Both the position numbers and the translations under genes were made by a program. The notes beneath the pieces were generated by a model that did not search any database, was not told the DNA's origin, and was given only the letters and a program-made list of their open reading frames with translations. A DNA stretch of 64,000 nucleotides from Pseudomonas shahriarae (lineage in GTDB: Bacteria > Pseudomonadota > Gammaproteobacteria > Pseudomonadales > Pseudomonadaceae), in assembly GCF_014268455.2 (NCBI RefSeq), contig NZ_CP077085.1, forward strand, positions 2,108,001-2,172,000, in the 5' to 3' direction. Shown here one piece after another: positions 44,749 through 57,659 of the stretch; position 1 is the first letter of the stretch; each line of letters opens with the position of its first letter.

Positions 44749-45489
44749 TTATTGCGCGTCGAACGCCTGCCCATTGATCCCCGAGCTATCCGGGCCCATC
44801 AGGTACAGGTACACCGGCATGATCTCTTCCGGCAGCGGGTTGTTGGCCGGGTTTTCCCCAGGGTAAGCCTGGGCACGCATGCTGGTCCGGGTAGCGCCGG
44901 GGTTGATGCTGTTGGCGCGCACTGCCGCCACGGTGTCGAGTTCGTCGGCCAGGGTCTGCATCAGGCCTTCGGTGGCGAACTTCGACACGCCATAGGCGCC
45001 CCAGTAGGCCCGGCCCTTGCGCCCGACGCTGCTGGAGGTGAACACCACCGAAGCATCCTGGGACAGCTTGAGCAGGGGCAGCAGGGTGGCGGTCAGCATA
45101 AACATGGCGTTGACGTTGATATGCATGACGCGCATGAAGTTCTCGCCCGACAGCTGTTCGATCGGCGTGCGCGGACCAATGATCGAGGCGTTGTGCAGCA
45201 GCCCGTCGAGATGGCCGAATTCTTTTTCGATCATCGCCGCCAGCTCGTCGTATTGATGGGGCAGGGCGGTTTCCAGGTTGAACGGGATCACCACCGGCTG
45301 CGGGTGGCCGGCGGCTTCTATTTCATCGTAGACCTGGGCCAGGTTGGCCTCGGTCTTGCCCAGCAACAGCACGGTGGCACCGTGGGCGGCGTAGGTCTTG
45401 GCCGCCGCTGCACCAATCCCGCGGCCGGCGCCGGTGACCAGGATGACCCGATCCTTGAGCAATTCTGGGCGTGCGGAGTAATCAAACAT
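44749..45489 (-). CDS. yciK: YciK family SDR oxidoreductase
   Basis: A 246-residue short-chain dehydrogenase. The coenzyme motif GAGRGIG is near residue 21, HNAS near 98 (the usual NNAG region), the catalytic Ser in FTSSSVG and YGVSK as the YxxxK pair. The start is the ATG at 45489 (MFDYSARPELL) with GAGG upstream; the longer frame runs into a REPIN. YciK relatives sit beside ubiG and mupP in Pseudomonas; their substrate is not established. A REPIN separates it from mupP. Confidence 0.92.
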   Translation of the reverse strand: MFDYSARPELLKDRVILVTGAGRGIGAAAAKTYAAHGATVLLLGKTEANLAQVYDEIEAAGHPQPVVIPFNLETALPHQYDELAAMIEKEFGHLDGLLHNASIIGPRTPIEQLSGENFMRVMHINVNAMFMLTATLLPLLKLSQDASVVFTSSSVGRKGRAYWGAYGVSKFATEGLMQTLADELDTVAAVRANSINPGATRTSMRAQAYPGENPANNPLPEEIMPVYLYLMGPDSSGINGQAFDAQ

Positions 45490-45516
45490 AATCGACCTCA
45501 ACAAAAATTCAGTCTG

Positions 45517-45608
45517 AATGTGGGGCGGGCTCGCTCGCGATAGCGCAGTGTCAGTCAATAAAGCGGCAGCTGACTCACCGCTATCGCTGGCAAGCCAGCT
45601 CCCACATT
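45517..45608. repeat. REPIN between mupP and yciK
   Basis: AATGTGGGGCGGGCTCGCTC faces a diverged partner ending GCTCCCACATT at 45608. The arms pair imperfectly. It lies within the presumed ubiG-mupP-yciK transcript. Confidence 0.9.
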
Positions 45609-45626
45609 GATCTCAGTGTTTCAGTG

Positions 45627-46298
45627 TCAGCAGCTGCAGAGTGCGCTATCGAGCACCTTGCGCAGCTCCAGCGGGTGATCGACCACAACGTCGGCGCCCC
45701 AGTTGCGGGCGTTGTCGTCGGGGTGGATATAACCATAGGTGACGGCGGCGGTACGGGTCCCGGCGTCGCGGCCCGATTCGATATCCCGCAGGTCGTCACC
45801 CACGAACAGCACGCTGGCCGGGTCCAGGTCGAGCATCTTGCAGGCCAGGATCAGCGGCTCCGGGTCGGGTTTGCTGTTCTTTACGTGGTCCGGGCAGATC
45901 AGCAGCGCCGAGCGCTGGGCCAGGCCCAGTTGCTCCATGATCGGCTCGGCAAAGCGCAATGGCTTGTTGGTCACCACGCCCCAGATCAGCTTGGAGCGCT
46001 CGATGTCTTCCAGCAGTTCGGCCATGCCATCAAACAGCTTGCTATGGATCGCGCAGCCCTTGACGTAGCGTTCGAGGAACTCCAGGCGCAGCTCTTCAAA
46101 GCCTGGGGACTCCGGGTCCATGGAAAATGTCACGGCGACCATGGCCCGGGCGCCGCCGGAAATTTCATCGCGGATATGCTGGTCGTTGATCGGTGCAAGC
46201 CCGCGCTCGGTGCGCATGGCCTGGCAGATGGCGATAAAGTCCGGCGCGGTATCGAGCAGCGTACCGTCCATGTCGAAAAGAACCGCTTTCAACTTCAC
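45627..46298 (-). CDS. mupP: N-acetylmuramic acid 6-phosphate phosphatase MupP
   Basis: A 223-residue HAD phosphatase. Motif I is DMDGTLLDT at residues 9-17, motif II the Thr of GVVTNKP, motif III Lys near 148 and motif [14 protein letters not shown]. It dephosphorylates MurNAc-6-phosphate in the peptidoglycan recycling bypass that feeds UDP-MurNAc. It is often labelled phosphoglycolate phosphatase (Gph), but the ubiG/yciK context is the Pseudomonas mupP locus. The start is GTG with AGAGGA upstream, 4 nt after the ubiG stop. Confidence 0.9.
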   Translation of the reverse strand: MKLKAVLFDMDGTLLDTAPDFIAICQAMRTERGLAPINDQHIRDEISGGARAMVAVTFSMDPESPGFEELRLEFLERYVKGCAIHSKLFDGMAELLEDIERSKLIWGVVTNKPLRFAEPIMEQLGLAQRSALLICPDHVKNSKPDPEPLILACKMLDLDPASVLFVGDDLRDIESGRDAGTRTAAVTYGYIHPDDNARNWGADVVVDHPLELRKVLDSALCSC

Positions 46299-46302
46299 AG
46301 GC

Positions 46303-47001
46303 TTATTCCTCTCGCAGGGTCTGGATCATGTAGTTGACGTCGACGTCGCTGGCCAGCTTGTAGTGCTTGGTCAGGGGGTTGTAGGTCAGGCCGATGATGT
46401 CCTTGACGGTCAGCCCGGCCTGACGGCTCCAGGCACCCAGCTCGGAAGGACGGATAAACTTCTTGAAGTCATGGGTGCCGCGCGGCAGCAGCTTCATGAT
46501 GTATTCGGCACCGATGATCGCGAACAGGTAGGCCTTCGGGTTGCGGTTGATGGTGGAGAAGAACACCTGGCCGCCGGGCTTGACCATTCGGAAGCAGGCA
46601 CGGATCACCGACGATGGGTCGGGCACGTGCTCCAGCATCTCCAGGCAGGTCACCACGTCGAACTGCTCGGGCATTTCTTCGGCCAGGGCTTCGGCGGTGA
46701 TCTGCCGGTATTCGACGCTCACGCCCGACTCCAATTGATGCAGTTGGGCCACGGCCAGGGGCGCTTCGCCCATGTCGATACCCATCACCGTGGCGCCGCG
46801 CTGGGCCATGGCTTCGCTGAGAATGCCGCCACCGCAGCCCACGTCGAGGACTTTCTTGCCGGCCAGGTTGACCCGCTCGTCGATCCAGTTGACCCGCAGC
46901 GGGTTGATGTCGTGCAGGGGCTTGAACTCGCTTTCGCGGTCCCACCAGCGATGGGCCAGGGCTTCGAATTTGGCGATTTCGGCGTGGTCGACGTTACTCA
47001 T
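46303..47001 (-). CDS. ubiG: Ubiquinone biosynthesis O-methyltransferase UbiG
   Basis: A 232-residue SAM-dependent methyltransferase performing both O-methylations of ubiquinone synthesis. Visible are the SAM loop [16 protein letters not shown] near residue 52, the acidic GIDMGEAPL end of strand two, and [11 protein letters not shown] near 119. The N-terminus has [18 protein letters not shown], characteristic of UbiG. AGAGGA lies before the ATG. It leads the ubiG-mupP-yciK unit. Confidence 0.96.
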   Translation of the reverse strand: MSNVDHAEIAKFEALAHRWWDRESEFKPLHDINPLRVNWIDERVNLAGKKVLDVGCGGGILSEAMAQRGATVMGIDMGEAPLAVAQLHQLESGVSVEYRQITAEALAEEMPEQFDVVTCLEMLEHVPDPSSVIRACFRMVKPGGQVFFSTINRNPKAYLFAIIGAEYIMKLLPRGTHDFKKFIRPSELGAWSRQAGLTVKDIIGLTYNPLTKHYKLASDVDVNYMIQTLREE

Positions 47002-47064
47002 GGGTAGTCCTCTAAATCCGATAAAACGTTTTGCCTGGCCAGGAATTTCGATCCGGGGCCGGCG

Positions 47065-48405
47065 TTATTCGTGGTGTCCGCTGATGCGCCGGCCCCAGGC
47101 AATGGCCGTGGCGCTCAGCTGTTGTTCATCCATGCGCGTCAGTTGCCGGTCGTCGAGCAGTTGCTTGCCGCCGACCCAAAGGTGTTTCACACAATCGCGC
47201 CCAGTGGCATATATAAGCTGTGACACCGGATCGTAGATCGGTTGCTGGGCCAGGCCCGAGAGGTCGAAGGCCACGATATCTGCAGCCTTGCCCACTTCCA
47301 GCGAGCCGATTTCCGTTTCCAGGCCCATGGCCCGTGCGCCGTTGAGGGTGGCCATGCGCAGCGCGCGATGGGCATCCAGGGCGCTGGCCGAGCCGGCGAC
47401 GGCCTTGGCCAGTAGCGCGGCGGTGCGGGTTTCGCCCAGCAGGTCGAGGTCATTGTTGCTTGCCGCGCCGTCGGTGCCTACTGCCACATTGACGCCGGCC
47501 TGCCACAGGCGTTCCACCGGGCAGAAGCCACTGGCCAGTTTCAGGTTGGATTCCGGGCAATGGATCACACTGCTGTTGCTTTCTACCAGCAACGCCAGGT
47601 CTTCTTCGCTGATTTGGGTCATATGAACGGCCTGCAAGCGCGGGCCGAGCAAGCCCAGGCGTGCAAGGCGGGCCAGGGGCCGCTCGCCGTACTGTTCGAC
47701 GGACTGCTGCACTTCACCGGCGGTTTCGTGGACGTGCATATGAATCGCGGCGTCCAGTTCCTCGGCGATGACCCGGACTTTTTCCAGGTTTGCATCGCTG
47801 ACGGTGTAGGGCGCATGGGGGCCAAAGGCGATTTTGATCCGCGGGTGATGCTTGAGGTCGCCAAACAGCTCCACGCCCTGGCGGATTGCCTCGTCGGCAG
47901 TGGCCGCGCCGGGGATCGGGAAGTCGAGGATCGGAATCGCAATCTGCGCACGCATGCCGCTGTTATGCACGCGCTCGCTGGCGACCTTGGGGAAGAAGTA
48001 CATGTCCGAGAAGCAACTGATGCCGCCTTTGATTTGCTCGGCAATTGCCAGGTCGGTGCCGTCGCGCACGAAGGCCTCGTCGACCCACTTGGCTTCGGCC
48101 GGCCAGATATGCTGTTGCAGCCAGGTCATCAGTGGCAGGTCGTCGGCCAGGCCGCGAAACAGGCTCATGGCCGCGTGGCCGTGGGCATTCACCAGGCCCG
48201 GGCTCAGTAGCACCCCCGGCAACTCGCGCACTTCATGGGCCGCCAGCTTCAGCGCCTGGTCGCGCGGGCCGATAAACGCGATGCGCCCATCGCGAATGCC
48301 CAGGCCATGTGCCTTGAGCACCACGCCCGCAGGTTCGACCGGTACCAGCCAGCTTGGCAGCAGCAATAAGTCGAGCGGGGCGGCGGGTGGTGTCATAGCG
48401 AGCAT
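47065..48405 (-). CDS. mtaD: 5-methylthioadenosine deaminase (TRZ/ATZ amidohydrolase family)
   Basis: A 446-residue metal-dependent amidohydrolase. The metal motif VNAHGHAAM near residue 74, [10 protein letters not shown] near 195, HVHETAGEV near 222 and the late [12 protein letters not shown] with the metal-binding Asp are present. In P. aeruginosa the equivalent protein deaminates methylthioadenosine to methylthioinosine, which a phosphorylase then converts to the MtnA substrate. It is divergent from mtnA, in keeping with one pathway. Two ATGs (48405 and 48396) are possible starts. S-adenosylhomocysteine is another possible substrate. Confidence 0.88.
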   Translation of the reverse strand: MLAMTPPAAPLDLLLLPSWLVPVEPAGVVLKAHGLGIRDGRIAFIGPRDQALKLAAHEVRELPGVLLSPGLVNAHGHAAMSLFRGLADDLPLMTWLQQHIWPAEAKWVDEAFVRDGTDLAIAEQIKGGISCFSDMYFFPKVASERVHNSGMRAQIAIPILDFPIPGAATADEAIRQGVELFGDLKHHPRIKIAFGPHAPYTVSDANLEKVRVIAEELDAAIHMHVHETAGEVQQSVEQYGERPLARLARLGLLGPRLQAVHMTQISEEDLALLVESNSSVIHCPESNLKLASGFCPVERLWQAGVNVAVGTDGAASNNDLDLLGETRTAALLAKAVAGSASALDAHRALRMATLNGARAMGLETEIGSLEVGKAADIVAFDLSGLAQQPIYDPVSQLIYATGRDCVKHLWVGGKQLLDDRQLTRMDEQQLSATAIAWGRRISGHHE

Positions 48406-48434
48406 CGTCCGGGGCGGTCATATAAAGAGGGCGA

Positions 48435-48440
48435 AGTATA
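48435..48440 (-). promoter_or_regulatory. Candidate -10 element for mtaD
   Basis: On the minus strand this reads TATACT, about 30 nt upstream of the mtaD ATG. No good -35 hexamer is seen at the right distance, so it is tentative. Confidence 0.35.
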
Positions 48441-48466
48441 CCCGAGCGCCCTGGCGGGCGGATCGC

Positions 48467-48472
48467 TATAAT
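48467..48472 (+). promoter_or_regulatory. Candidate -10 element for mtnA
   Basis: A perfect TATAAT lies 33 nt before the mtnA ATG, which would give a leader of roughly 27 nt. The -35 region is poor. It is back to back with the mtaD candidate, about 26 bp away. Confidence 0.5.
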
Positions 48473-48505
48473 CGGCGGCTTTTGTTGATGAGTACGGGGT
48501 GATGG

Positions 48506-49582
48506 ATGCGCGATCGACTGTTGGCAGCAGAGAAAGTGAAGGCCATAGAGTGGCGTGATGGCGCACTGCACCTGCTCGATCAGCGTGCGCTGCCATCCCG
48601 GGAAAGCTGGGTGACATGCGCGACGGTCGACGAGGTGGCTGCAGCCATTCGCGCGATGGTGGTGCGCGGCGCGCCGGCGATCGGCATCAGTGCCGCCTAC
48701 GGCCTGGTGCTCGCCGCCCGTGAGCGCATCGCCGAGGGCGGTGACTGGCAGGCGTCGTGGGAAGAAGACTACGCGCTGCTGGCCGACTCCAGGCCCACCG
48801 CGTCGAACCTGTTCTGGGCCCTCAAGCGCATGCGCGACCGCCTCGACCGCCTCAAGAACCACGCCGACCCATTGGCGGTGCTGGAGGCCGAAGCCATCGC
48901 GATCCATGAAAGTGACCGCGAAGCCAACCTGACCATGGCGCAACTGGGCGTCGAGTTGATCCGCAAGCACCAGGGCAATGCTCAGGCCATCCTGACCCAT
49001 GGCAACGCGGGGGCATTGGCCACCGGCGGTGTGGGTACTGCGCTCGGGGTAATCCGTGCGGCGTTTCTGGAAGGCATGGTCGAGCAGGTTTATGCCAACG
49101 AAACTCGCCCCTGGCTGCAAGGCTCGCGGCTGACCGCCTGGGAATTGGCGGGCGAGGGTATCCCGGTCACGGTGAATGCCGACTCGGCCGGTGCGCATAT
49201 CCTCAAGACCAAGGGCGTGACCTGGGTGATTGTCGGCGCCGACTGCATCGCGGCCAATGGCGACGTGATCAGCAAGATCGGCACCTACCAGTTGGCGGTG
49301 TGTGCCATGCACCACGGCGTGCGCTTTATGGTGGTGGCATCCAGCTCTACCCTGGACTTGATGATGGCTACTGGCGATGACGTCGCCCTCGAAGAGCGGG
49401 ATGCCGGCGAGTTGCTGGAAGTCGCCGGGCAGCGCTTTGCCGCCGATGTAGCGGCTTTTAACCCGGTATTTGACGTGACCCCGGCCGACTTGATTGACGT
49501 GATCGTGACTGAAAAAGGCATCGTCGAGCGCCCGGATACGGCCAAATTGGCAAAGTTGATGTGCCGCAAGCGTCTGCATTGA
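48506..49582 (+). CDS. mtnA: S-methyl-5-thioribose-1-phosphate isomerase MtnA
   Basis: A 358-residue isomerase of methionine salvage converting methylthioribose-1-phosphate to methylthioribulose-1-phosphate. Family features are [13 protein letters not shown] near residue 53, [19 protein letters not shown] near 165 (catalytic Cys position occupied by Ala, see below), the [11 protein letters not shown] region and [18 protein letters not shown] near 248 (catalytic Asp and the Asn/Lys of the active site). In most MtnA proteins the loop reads HCNAG with a catalytic Cys; here it is HGNAG. It is divergent from mtaD. Confidence 0.92.
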   Translation: MRDRLLAAEKVKAIEWRDGALHLLDQRALPSRESWVTCATVDEVAAAIRAMVVRGAPAIGISAAYGLVLAARERIAEGGDWQASWEEDYALLADSRPTASNLFWALKRMRDRLDRLKNHADPLAVLEAEAIAIHESDREANLTMAQLGVELIRKHQGNAQAILTHGNAGALATGGVGTALGVIRAAFLEGMVEQVYANETRPWLQGSRLTAWELAGEGIPVTVNADSAGAHILKTKGVTWVIVGADCIAANGDVISKIGTYQLAVCAMHHGVRFMVVASSSTLDLMMATGDDVALEERDAGELLEVAGQRFAADVAAFNPVFDVTPADLIDVIVTEKGIVERPDTAKLAKLMCRKRLH

Positions 49583-49731
49583 GGCGGTCAGTAGTACAAG
49601 TGTAAGGCCGTCTGGGCGAGGGGTTCTCGCAGGATGGTGATCAATGTCACGGCATTTCTGAGTGTGGGCGTCAGCGCCCGCGAGCATGACGATGTGGCCG
49701 TGGCCCATGATCACCTTCGGGGCACCTATTC

Positions 49732-52700
49732 ATGTCTACCGTTACATCAGCTTCCATGCCTGACCCGCTCATTGACGACCGTGAGTTGATGGGCGTCCTT
49801 CCAGTGCCCAGCCGGGCCTGGCATTTGCAACAGCTGCAAGCCGAGAGTGCATTCTGCGAACGCCTGGTGCGGCACCAGCCGTCGCTGGCGCGCATCAGTG
49901 GCGAAGCGTTCCAACAGGCGCTTGATCGCCAATTTCCCGAGCTGGAAATCGACCCTGATACGGTGTGGCTGCTGGAGGAGCTGCCATCCGGTGTCACGCC
50001 GCGTTCAATGACCCAGGCGATGCAGGAGGCCCTGGTGTCAGGCGCGGCCCCGCTCGACTCATCCATAAACGGTTTTTCTGCGATCAACCCTGCAACGGGC
50101 CACCAGAGCCTGCTCGATATTGATCCTGAAACGTTCGTCGAGGTGCTCAATCAGCACCTTCAGGGGCTGTTCGAGCATTTCCGCCAGCACCTGGACCGGT
50201 TCTGGTACAACCCTGTTCGCCAAGGCAATGAGTTGACCTCGCGTGACACCTGGCTGCGTTATCGCCAGGGTGAACTGGCGGCAGAAGCGGCGTTACGCAG
50301 GGCCGATAACCTGGCGGATCCGACGGTTGGGCTCACGGCCGATGGCTGGGCCCTGGCGCGCAGCCTGCTTGCCGAGCAGTCCCAACCCGCGAGCGACCCG
50401 CCCAAGGTGGCAATGTTTCGCCTGGTGCTCAGAGGCGCGGGCCAGGATATCAATCTGTCGGCTGCGTTTGTGTTGGCGTGGCGGGGAGGGCTGACCAAAA
50501 GTCGGCCGGTGCTGCTTTATACCCCGCAGCGCGGCCTGGAGGAGTTTGCCAGCGACTCTGCAATATTGGCCGCTCTCAGCTTGCGGCAGGCAGTCGCGGG
50601 GGAGCGCGATGAAATCCTCGTAAACGTTGCGCAGCCTGAGCGCGAGCAAGTGCTTGCCTTGCGCCGGGAGCGGCGCGCGTATTGGGGGCTGGTGGGGATG
50701 CTCCCGGATGCCCGGGGTTCTCTGTTGGGGCAGGTCCTGGACGAGCAACTGGCCCAGCAACGGGTCAATGCGCGCGCCGCTTTTTTGCCCGTCCGGTCGG
50801 GGATTGATACCCGGGTTGCGCAGGTGCTGGCGCTGCCCACAGGCTTGCCGGGGGACCTGCTCCGGCGCCCGCTTCGCCCTGATACGTTGCCGGTGGTGCC
50901 CTCTGCTGGCATTGCCGTGGGCGACCAGCAACAGAACCTGATACGGCAGATAAACAAGCTAAACCGCTTGACGGGGCAATTGCTTGCGGGCGCGCCCGGG
51001 TTTGATGGGTTTTTCCAACAGCAGTTGAAAACACTGTTCCCCAGCTTCAGCGGGAAGATCAGCCCCCTGCAGATCTTTTTCACCCGTTCTCGACCCGATG
51101 GGCAGCCATATGCGTCCCAGACGCTGGAATCGCTGCTCGATACGCTATGGGAGGGCGGTGGTACTGAAGACTATGCGGACGGCGCGTTTTACGTAGAACC
51201 CAATACCCTGGATGAAGGTTACAGGCTGCAGCAGGTCGGCACGCCGAGCAGCCTGGTGACGACACTGAAACAACAATTTGCCGGGCTGCTGGGCGAATTT
51301 TGGAGTACGGCTCAGCGCGACCAGGGCGCGCCCGTCGATTTGCTGACGCGGGTGCGCAAGCAAATACTGGCGACCGAATCGGCCTTGCGCACGATGGATG
51401 GCACTTTGACCTCGTCCCATCGGCAACTGATCGACAAGGTATTGAAATACCCCACTGCTGTCGCCCGCGAGCTGGCGTTTCCCCTTGCGCAACGCCCCCG
51501 AATCTACAGTCTGACCTTGACCGGCGGGGAGCGATTTGCCACGGCGTTTATGCTTAGCCCGGACAGTGTCAGCCCGCCCGGCGGGCCGCTGGTGTTGTGG
51601 ACGGTTGCCCAGGGATTTGAGGCATTTTCGAGCCTGGGCAGCCTTAATGCCGAGGTGGGGCGGCGCCTTGACGAGGGTGCACCTGAAGGTCTCCAGTTGG
51701 CCGGTGGCCTGCCAGCCGATGTGCGTGGCCAGCAAACCGGCCGTTGGACGGGGCGGCTTGCACTCGTCCCGGAGGTAATAGAAGGCGATTTTGTCGCCCA
51801 CGGGGTTGAAGCCTTGCTGAGCAAACAGCAGCGAGATCTGCGCCTGGTGCTTGAGGCTGATAATCGCCTGCGCCCTGGAACGGTGGACAGAGTCATTGAC
51901 CTGGCGCCCCAGTTGGATACGGCGCCAGCTTTTGTAGTGCGTAACCAGTTGTTGGAAGAACAGGCGGCGCCGGGTTGGCAAAAGGCGTTGGCGGCAACGG
52001 ATCGGGAGCGCTTGCAGGAGGCGGCGCTGGTCGCGCAGGAAAAAAACCAGGCTCTGGCAGCGTTGCTTGAGGGCCTTGAGTCGTTGCACGGATATGCCAG
52101 GCAGAAGCTCAGAGGCAGGCTGCGAGATTTTTTGGAGGCGCGTGGTTTGCCCGGTTCTGCAGTGGAGCAGATCGATCCGGACAAGATCATCGTCGTGCGC
52201 ACCGAGGCTGTTCGGGTTACCTATGTGTCCCAGCCGGGCGTGACGCCGCCTGTTGAAAGCGTGTACGTCGAACGTATGGGCTTGACTGAGCTGACCCTCA
52301 AGAACCTCAAACCGTGGGAAGGGAGCATCGCCTGGACGTCGAGGGTCAGTATCGAGGCGTCCCTGACGTATGCCGACGGGCGACGCGTGTTCGACGTGCG
52401 TGGCGAGGCGCTTAAGCTGTCGCGCGAGACGATTGAGCGCTGGGTAAAAGAAATCGATGCCGGTCATCATTATTGCGAGGATGTTCTAAAGAAAACATTC
52501 GCGCCGCCTGCCACCTCGGCGGCGGCCGAGCGGCTGGCACAGGCATGGATGGCGGGCCAGGCTGCCACGTTGGAGTATGCAGCCCAGTCGGCACGGCTCA
52601 ATCCAGCCATCTATAAAACGGTATTAACGGCTGACCCTGCGAAAAAACGTGCGCAGCAATGGGTGGAGGCGGTGCTGGCGGCATGGGCACCCGCTGCTCG

Positions 52701-54663
52701 GCCTCGGGTGGAGGGGCGGGCGGTCGTGGCAAATATCCTGATGTTAGGGGTGCCTGACGCCGAGCCTGAGCGCGGGGGGAGCCAGTGGGTGCAGGGGTTG
52801 GTCGTGATCTCGACCGCAGAAGATGCCGAGCGGGTGCTTTATGCACCCAATGCGCCCGACGGCCTGGACTTGCGGGAGTTGGCCGGAGATAGCGAGCTGA
52901 TAGCATTGATCGGCAGGCCGCAGTGGCGGGCCTATCTCCTGGAGCGACTGTGCGTAAAGTCCCAGCAAGTGATTGAAAGCCTGGTCTCGTCGGGTTTGAA
53001 ATATCAGCTTTTCGCTGAGGGCCTGGCGACTTTTTTTCTCAGTGGCGTGAAGCCACTGGAGCGTCTGCCGCCCTTGAATGTGCAGTTGGTGCCTTGTCGA
53101 TCGTCCCTGCTGCAAGCCCTGTACTACTTGCAGGTTTTTCGCTTGGTAGAGCTTGCGCAGCGCGGTGCCAATACGAATGCGCAAGTCAGTCGTCAATCGA
53201 CCTTCAATAAGTTGATGTTTGGGGTAGAGGTGGCAGGGATGCTGCTGGATATGCTGCCCTGGGGGCTTCATTGGGGCTCTTCGATCCCGCGGCTCTGGAG
53301 CCGGTTGGCGCACTCTGCGGTGGGTAATTTTCGGGCGCGCGGTCAGGCTATTCCGGGGCTGGTTCTGCGTGATGGGCCTGGTGGATGGCGTCTGAGTATG
53401 GATGCTGTAATTGAGGGGGGCGAGGTGCTCGGTGTCAGGCCCCTGGCGATCCGCAGTCCGTTTTTCAGCCCGCCGGCAGTGCCTGCGCGGTCCCTTCTAC
53501 AGGCGTCGCGCCCGCCAACGCCAGCCTCGCTCATCCCCGAGGCGTGGAAGGCCAGTGCCGTGCCTCGCGACGAAGCGGTCGTGTTGCTCCGAGGTTTGGA
53601 ACCTAATGCCAAGGGTATTTACCGCACCCAGGCGGGTGAGTACTTGATTCGCCCGGTGGATAGGCAGGGCAATGCAGTGGTATTGCGCATAAAAAGCGAT
53701 TTCAAGCTCTACGGCGAAGGCGGTTTGACCGTACAGGTCATTGATGCCCAGCGGCGCACCGAGGTGGGTTTTCTGCGCTCCGGCAGGTCTGGGCACTGGC
53801 ACTCGATCGGGGTCAGGGGCGCGGGGAAATCCGGCTCGAAACTCTCGATGGAATTGCCTGTGGAGGAGTATCTGACAACAGATCAATACAGATTCAACAG
53901 CCACGGTTTCCACGGTTTACCTGCTTCAACGGTCGATTACTATGACGCCTGGTTTGTTCGGGATCGTCGGCGATTCTTCGAGACGGTGCAGATACCTCCT
54001 CGGCCCGAGGCGCTTTCTCTGGGGGCGTCGGCCACGGTGGATGATCTGATTCGCGGGTGGCCGGAATCGGTGCAAGGTTTGGTGCTGGGGGAAAACCATG
54101 CGGAAAAAGCCAGTGTCACGTTTCTGACCGATAAGATGCAGGCGCTTTATGATCGCGGCTTTCGCACGCTGTACATCGAGGGTAGCCATGCCACCGGGTC
54201 GCCCATGCTATTGGTTTCGCCCGGTTCGGTGAGTGCGCGCAGCGTGGTGTCAAGGAGGGCCCAGGCCTGTGGCCTGAGGGTGCGTGGGCTGGATGATGAC
54301 TATTTGACGCTGCGCAGGGATCGCTACACCGGCAGGCCTTCGATTGATATGTCGAGCCGGATTGAAGACATGAATTACTTCGCTGTTCGTCAGATTCAGG
54401 CTTATCACCCAGAAGACGGCGGCAGATGGATCGCGTGGGTTGGAGCAGCCCACATGAATACCACCGACGGCGTGCCGGGAATTGCCGAGCTTACCGGGGG
54501 GATTGGCGTGCGCATCAGCGACGCCAGGGCCGGGCAGCCCACGGTTCTCAGGGCGCCGGGCAGGCGCGGATGGTTTTCAGGGGCGGCTGCGCCGGATGTG
54601 GAAATTGAGTTGGATGTCACCCATTCTCCTGCGCGTCGGCCTGAAGGGCCTGACAATTTATAG
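49732..54663 (+). CDS. Giant toxin with repeated dermonecrotic-type motifs and a C-terminal TIKI/ChaN-like domain
   Basis: A 1643-residue protein without a signal peptide. A motif of the form hydrophobic strand, VLLYTP or variant, then E-F-S and L appears three times, at about residues 246-285, 606-646 and 1023-1063, and also once in the NEL toxin. A hydrophobic segment lies at about 1160-1185. The C-terminal 220 residues contain GENH (Glu1454, His1456), YIEG (Glu1483) and GAAHM (His1574), a pattern like the ChaN/EreA/TIKI superfamily that includes the C2 domain of Pasteurella multocida toxin. It is inserted between mtnA and gyrA. Function in host or competitor cells is inferred. Confidence 0.82.
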   Translation: MSTVTSASMPDPLIDDRELMGVLPVPSRAWHLQQLQAESAFCERLVRHQPSLARISGEAFQQALDRQFPELEIDPDTVWLLEELPSGVTPRSMTQAMQEALVSGAAPLDSSINGFSAINPATGHQSLLDIDPETFVEVLNQHLQGLFEHFRQHLDRFWYNPVRQGNELTSRDTWLRYRQGELAAEAALRRADNLADPTVGLTADGWALARSLLAEQSQPASDPPKVAMFRLVLRGAGQDINLSAAFVLAWRGGLTKSRPVLLYTPQRGLEEFASDSAILAALSLRQAVAGERDEILVNVAQPEREQVLALRRERRAYWGLVGMLPDARGSLLGQVLDEQLAQQRVNARAAFLPVRSGIDTRVAQVLALPTGLPGDLLRRPLRPDTLPVVPSAGIAVGDQQQNLIRQINKLNRLTGQLLAGAPGFDGFFQQQLKTLFPSFSGKISPLQIFFTRSRPDGQPYASQTLESLLDTLWEGGGTEDYADGAFYVEPNTLDEGYRLQQVGTPSSLVTTLKQQFAGLLGEFWSTAQRDQGAPVDLLTRVRKQILATESALRTMDGTLTSSHRQLIDKVLKYPTAVARELAFPLAQRPRIYSLTLTGGERFATAFMLSPDSVSPPGGPLVLWTVAQGFEAFSSLGSLNAEVGRRLDEGAPEGLQLAGGLPADVRGQQTGRWTGRLALVPEVIEGDFVAHGVEALLSKQQRDLRLVLEADNRLRPGTVDRVIDLAPQLDTAPAFVVRNQLLEEQAAPGWQKALAATDRERLQEAALVAQEKNQALAALLEGLESLHGYARQKLRGRLRDFLEARGLPGSAVEQIDPDKIIVVRTEAVRVTYVSQPGVTPPVESVYVERMGLTELTLKNLKPWEGSIAWTSRVSIEASLTYADGRRVFDVRGEALKLSRETIERWVKEIDAGHHYCEDVLKKTFAPPATSAAAERLAQAWMAGQAATLEYAAQSARLNPAIYKTVLTADPAKKRAQQWVEAVLAAWAPAARPRVEGRAVVANILMLGVPDAEPERGGSQWVQGLVVISTAEDAERVLYAPNAPDGLDLRELAGDSELIALIGRPQWRAYLLERLCVKSQQVIESLVSSGLKYQLFAEGLATFFLSGVKPLERLPPLNVQLVPCRSSLLQALYYLQVFRLVELAQRGANTNAQVSRQSTFNKLMFGVEVAGMLLDMLPWGLHWGSSIPRLWSRLAHSAVGNFRARGQAIPGLVLRDGPGGWRLSMDAVIEGGEVLGVRPLAIRSPFFSPPAVPARSLLQASRPPTPASLIPEAWKASAVPRDEAVVLLRGLEPNAKGIYRTQAGEYLIRPVDRQGNAVVLRIKSDFKLYGEGGLTVQVIDAQRRTEVGFLRSGRSGHWHSIGVRGAGKSGSKLSMELPVEEYLTTDQYRFNSHGFHGLPASTVDYYDAWFVRDRRRFFETVQIPPRPEALSLGASATVDDLIRGWPESVQGLVLGENHAEKASVTFLTDKMQALYDRGFRTLYIEGSHATGSPMLLVSPGSVSARSVVSRRAQACGLRVRGLDDDYLTLRRDRYTGRPSIDMSSRIEDMNYFAVRQIQAYHPEDGGRWIAWVGAAHMNTTDGVPGIAELTGGIGVRISDARAGQPTVLRAPGRRGWFSGAAAPDVEIELDVTHSPARRPEGPDNL

Positions 54664-54995
54664 GCCTATTGGCGTTTGCGCGGCGAAATACAGCCAATTG
54701 CGGGCTCAATTGCGAGGCCGTTGGGTCTCTGAGCGCCTCTCGGCTCCATTCAGCCTGTCACTGGTCAACTAACTACACTCCATGCGCATCAGGGGGATAG
54801 GTGCGTGGCGGCGATTGTGATAACATTCGGCGGTTTCCAGGGTCGCCCCGAGGGGCTACCTATAACGTGCAGATCCGTGTCATAACTCGTTGATTTGTCG
54901 TAAGTCGTTGTCAGGCACTTTGCCGGCAGCGGCGAGCTTCGTTCGTCTCATATGGACGCGACGAGGTTTCACCCGAAAAAGGAATCAGGCTTCTC
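54664..54995. other. Intergenic region upstream of gyrA
   Basis: A 332-bp gap holding the presumed gyrA promoter. TATAAC at 54861-54866 could be a -10 element, but no convincing -35 is present. A tight GCCCC/GGGGC palindrome lies at 54845-54856. No gene is seen. Confidence 0.45.
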
Positions 54996-57650
<2,655 letters not shown>

Positions 57651-57659
57651 GCGGGCAAC

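Noticed and set aside
46120..47007. A 295-codon frame antisense to ubiG and mupP
   Set aside because: Both ubiG and mupP have clear catalytic motifs on the opposite strand; this is a GC-driven shadow.
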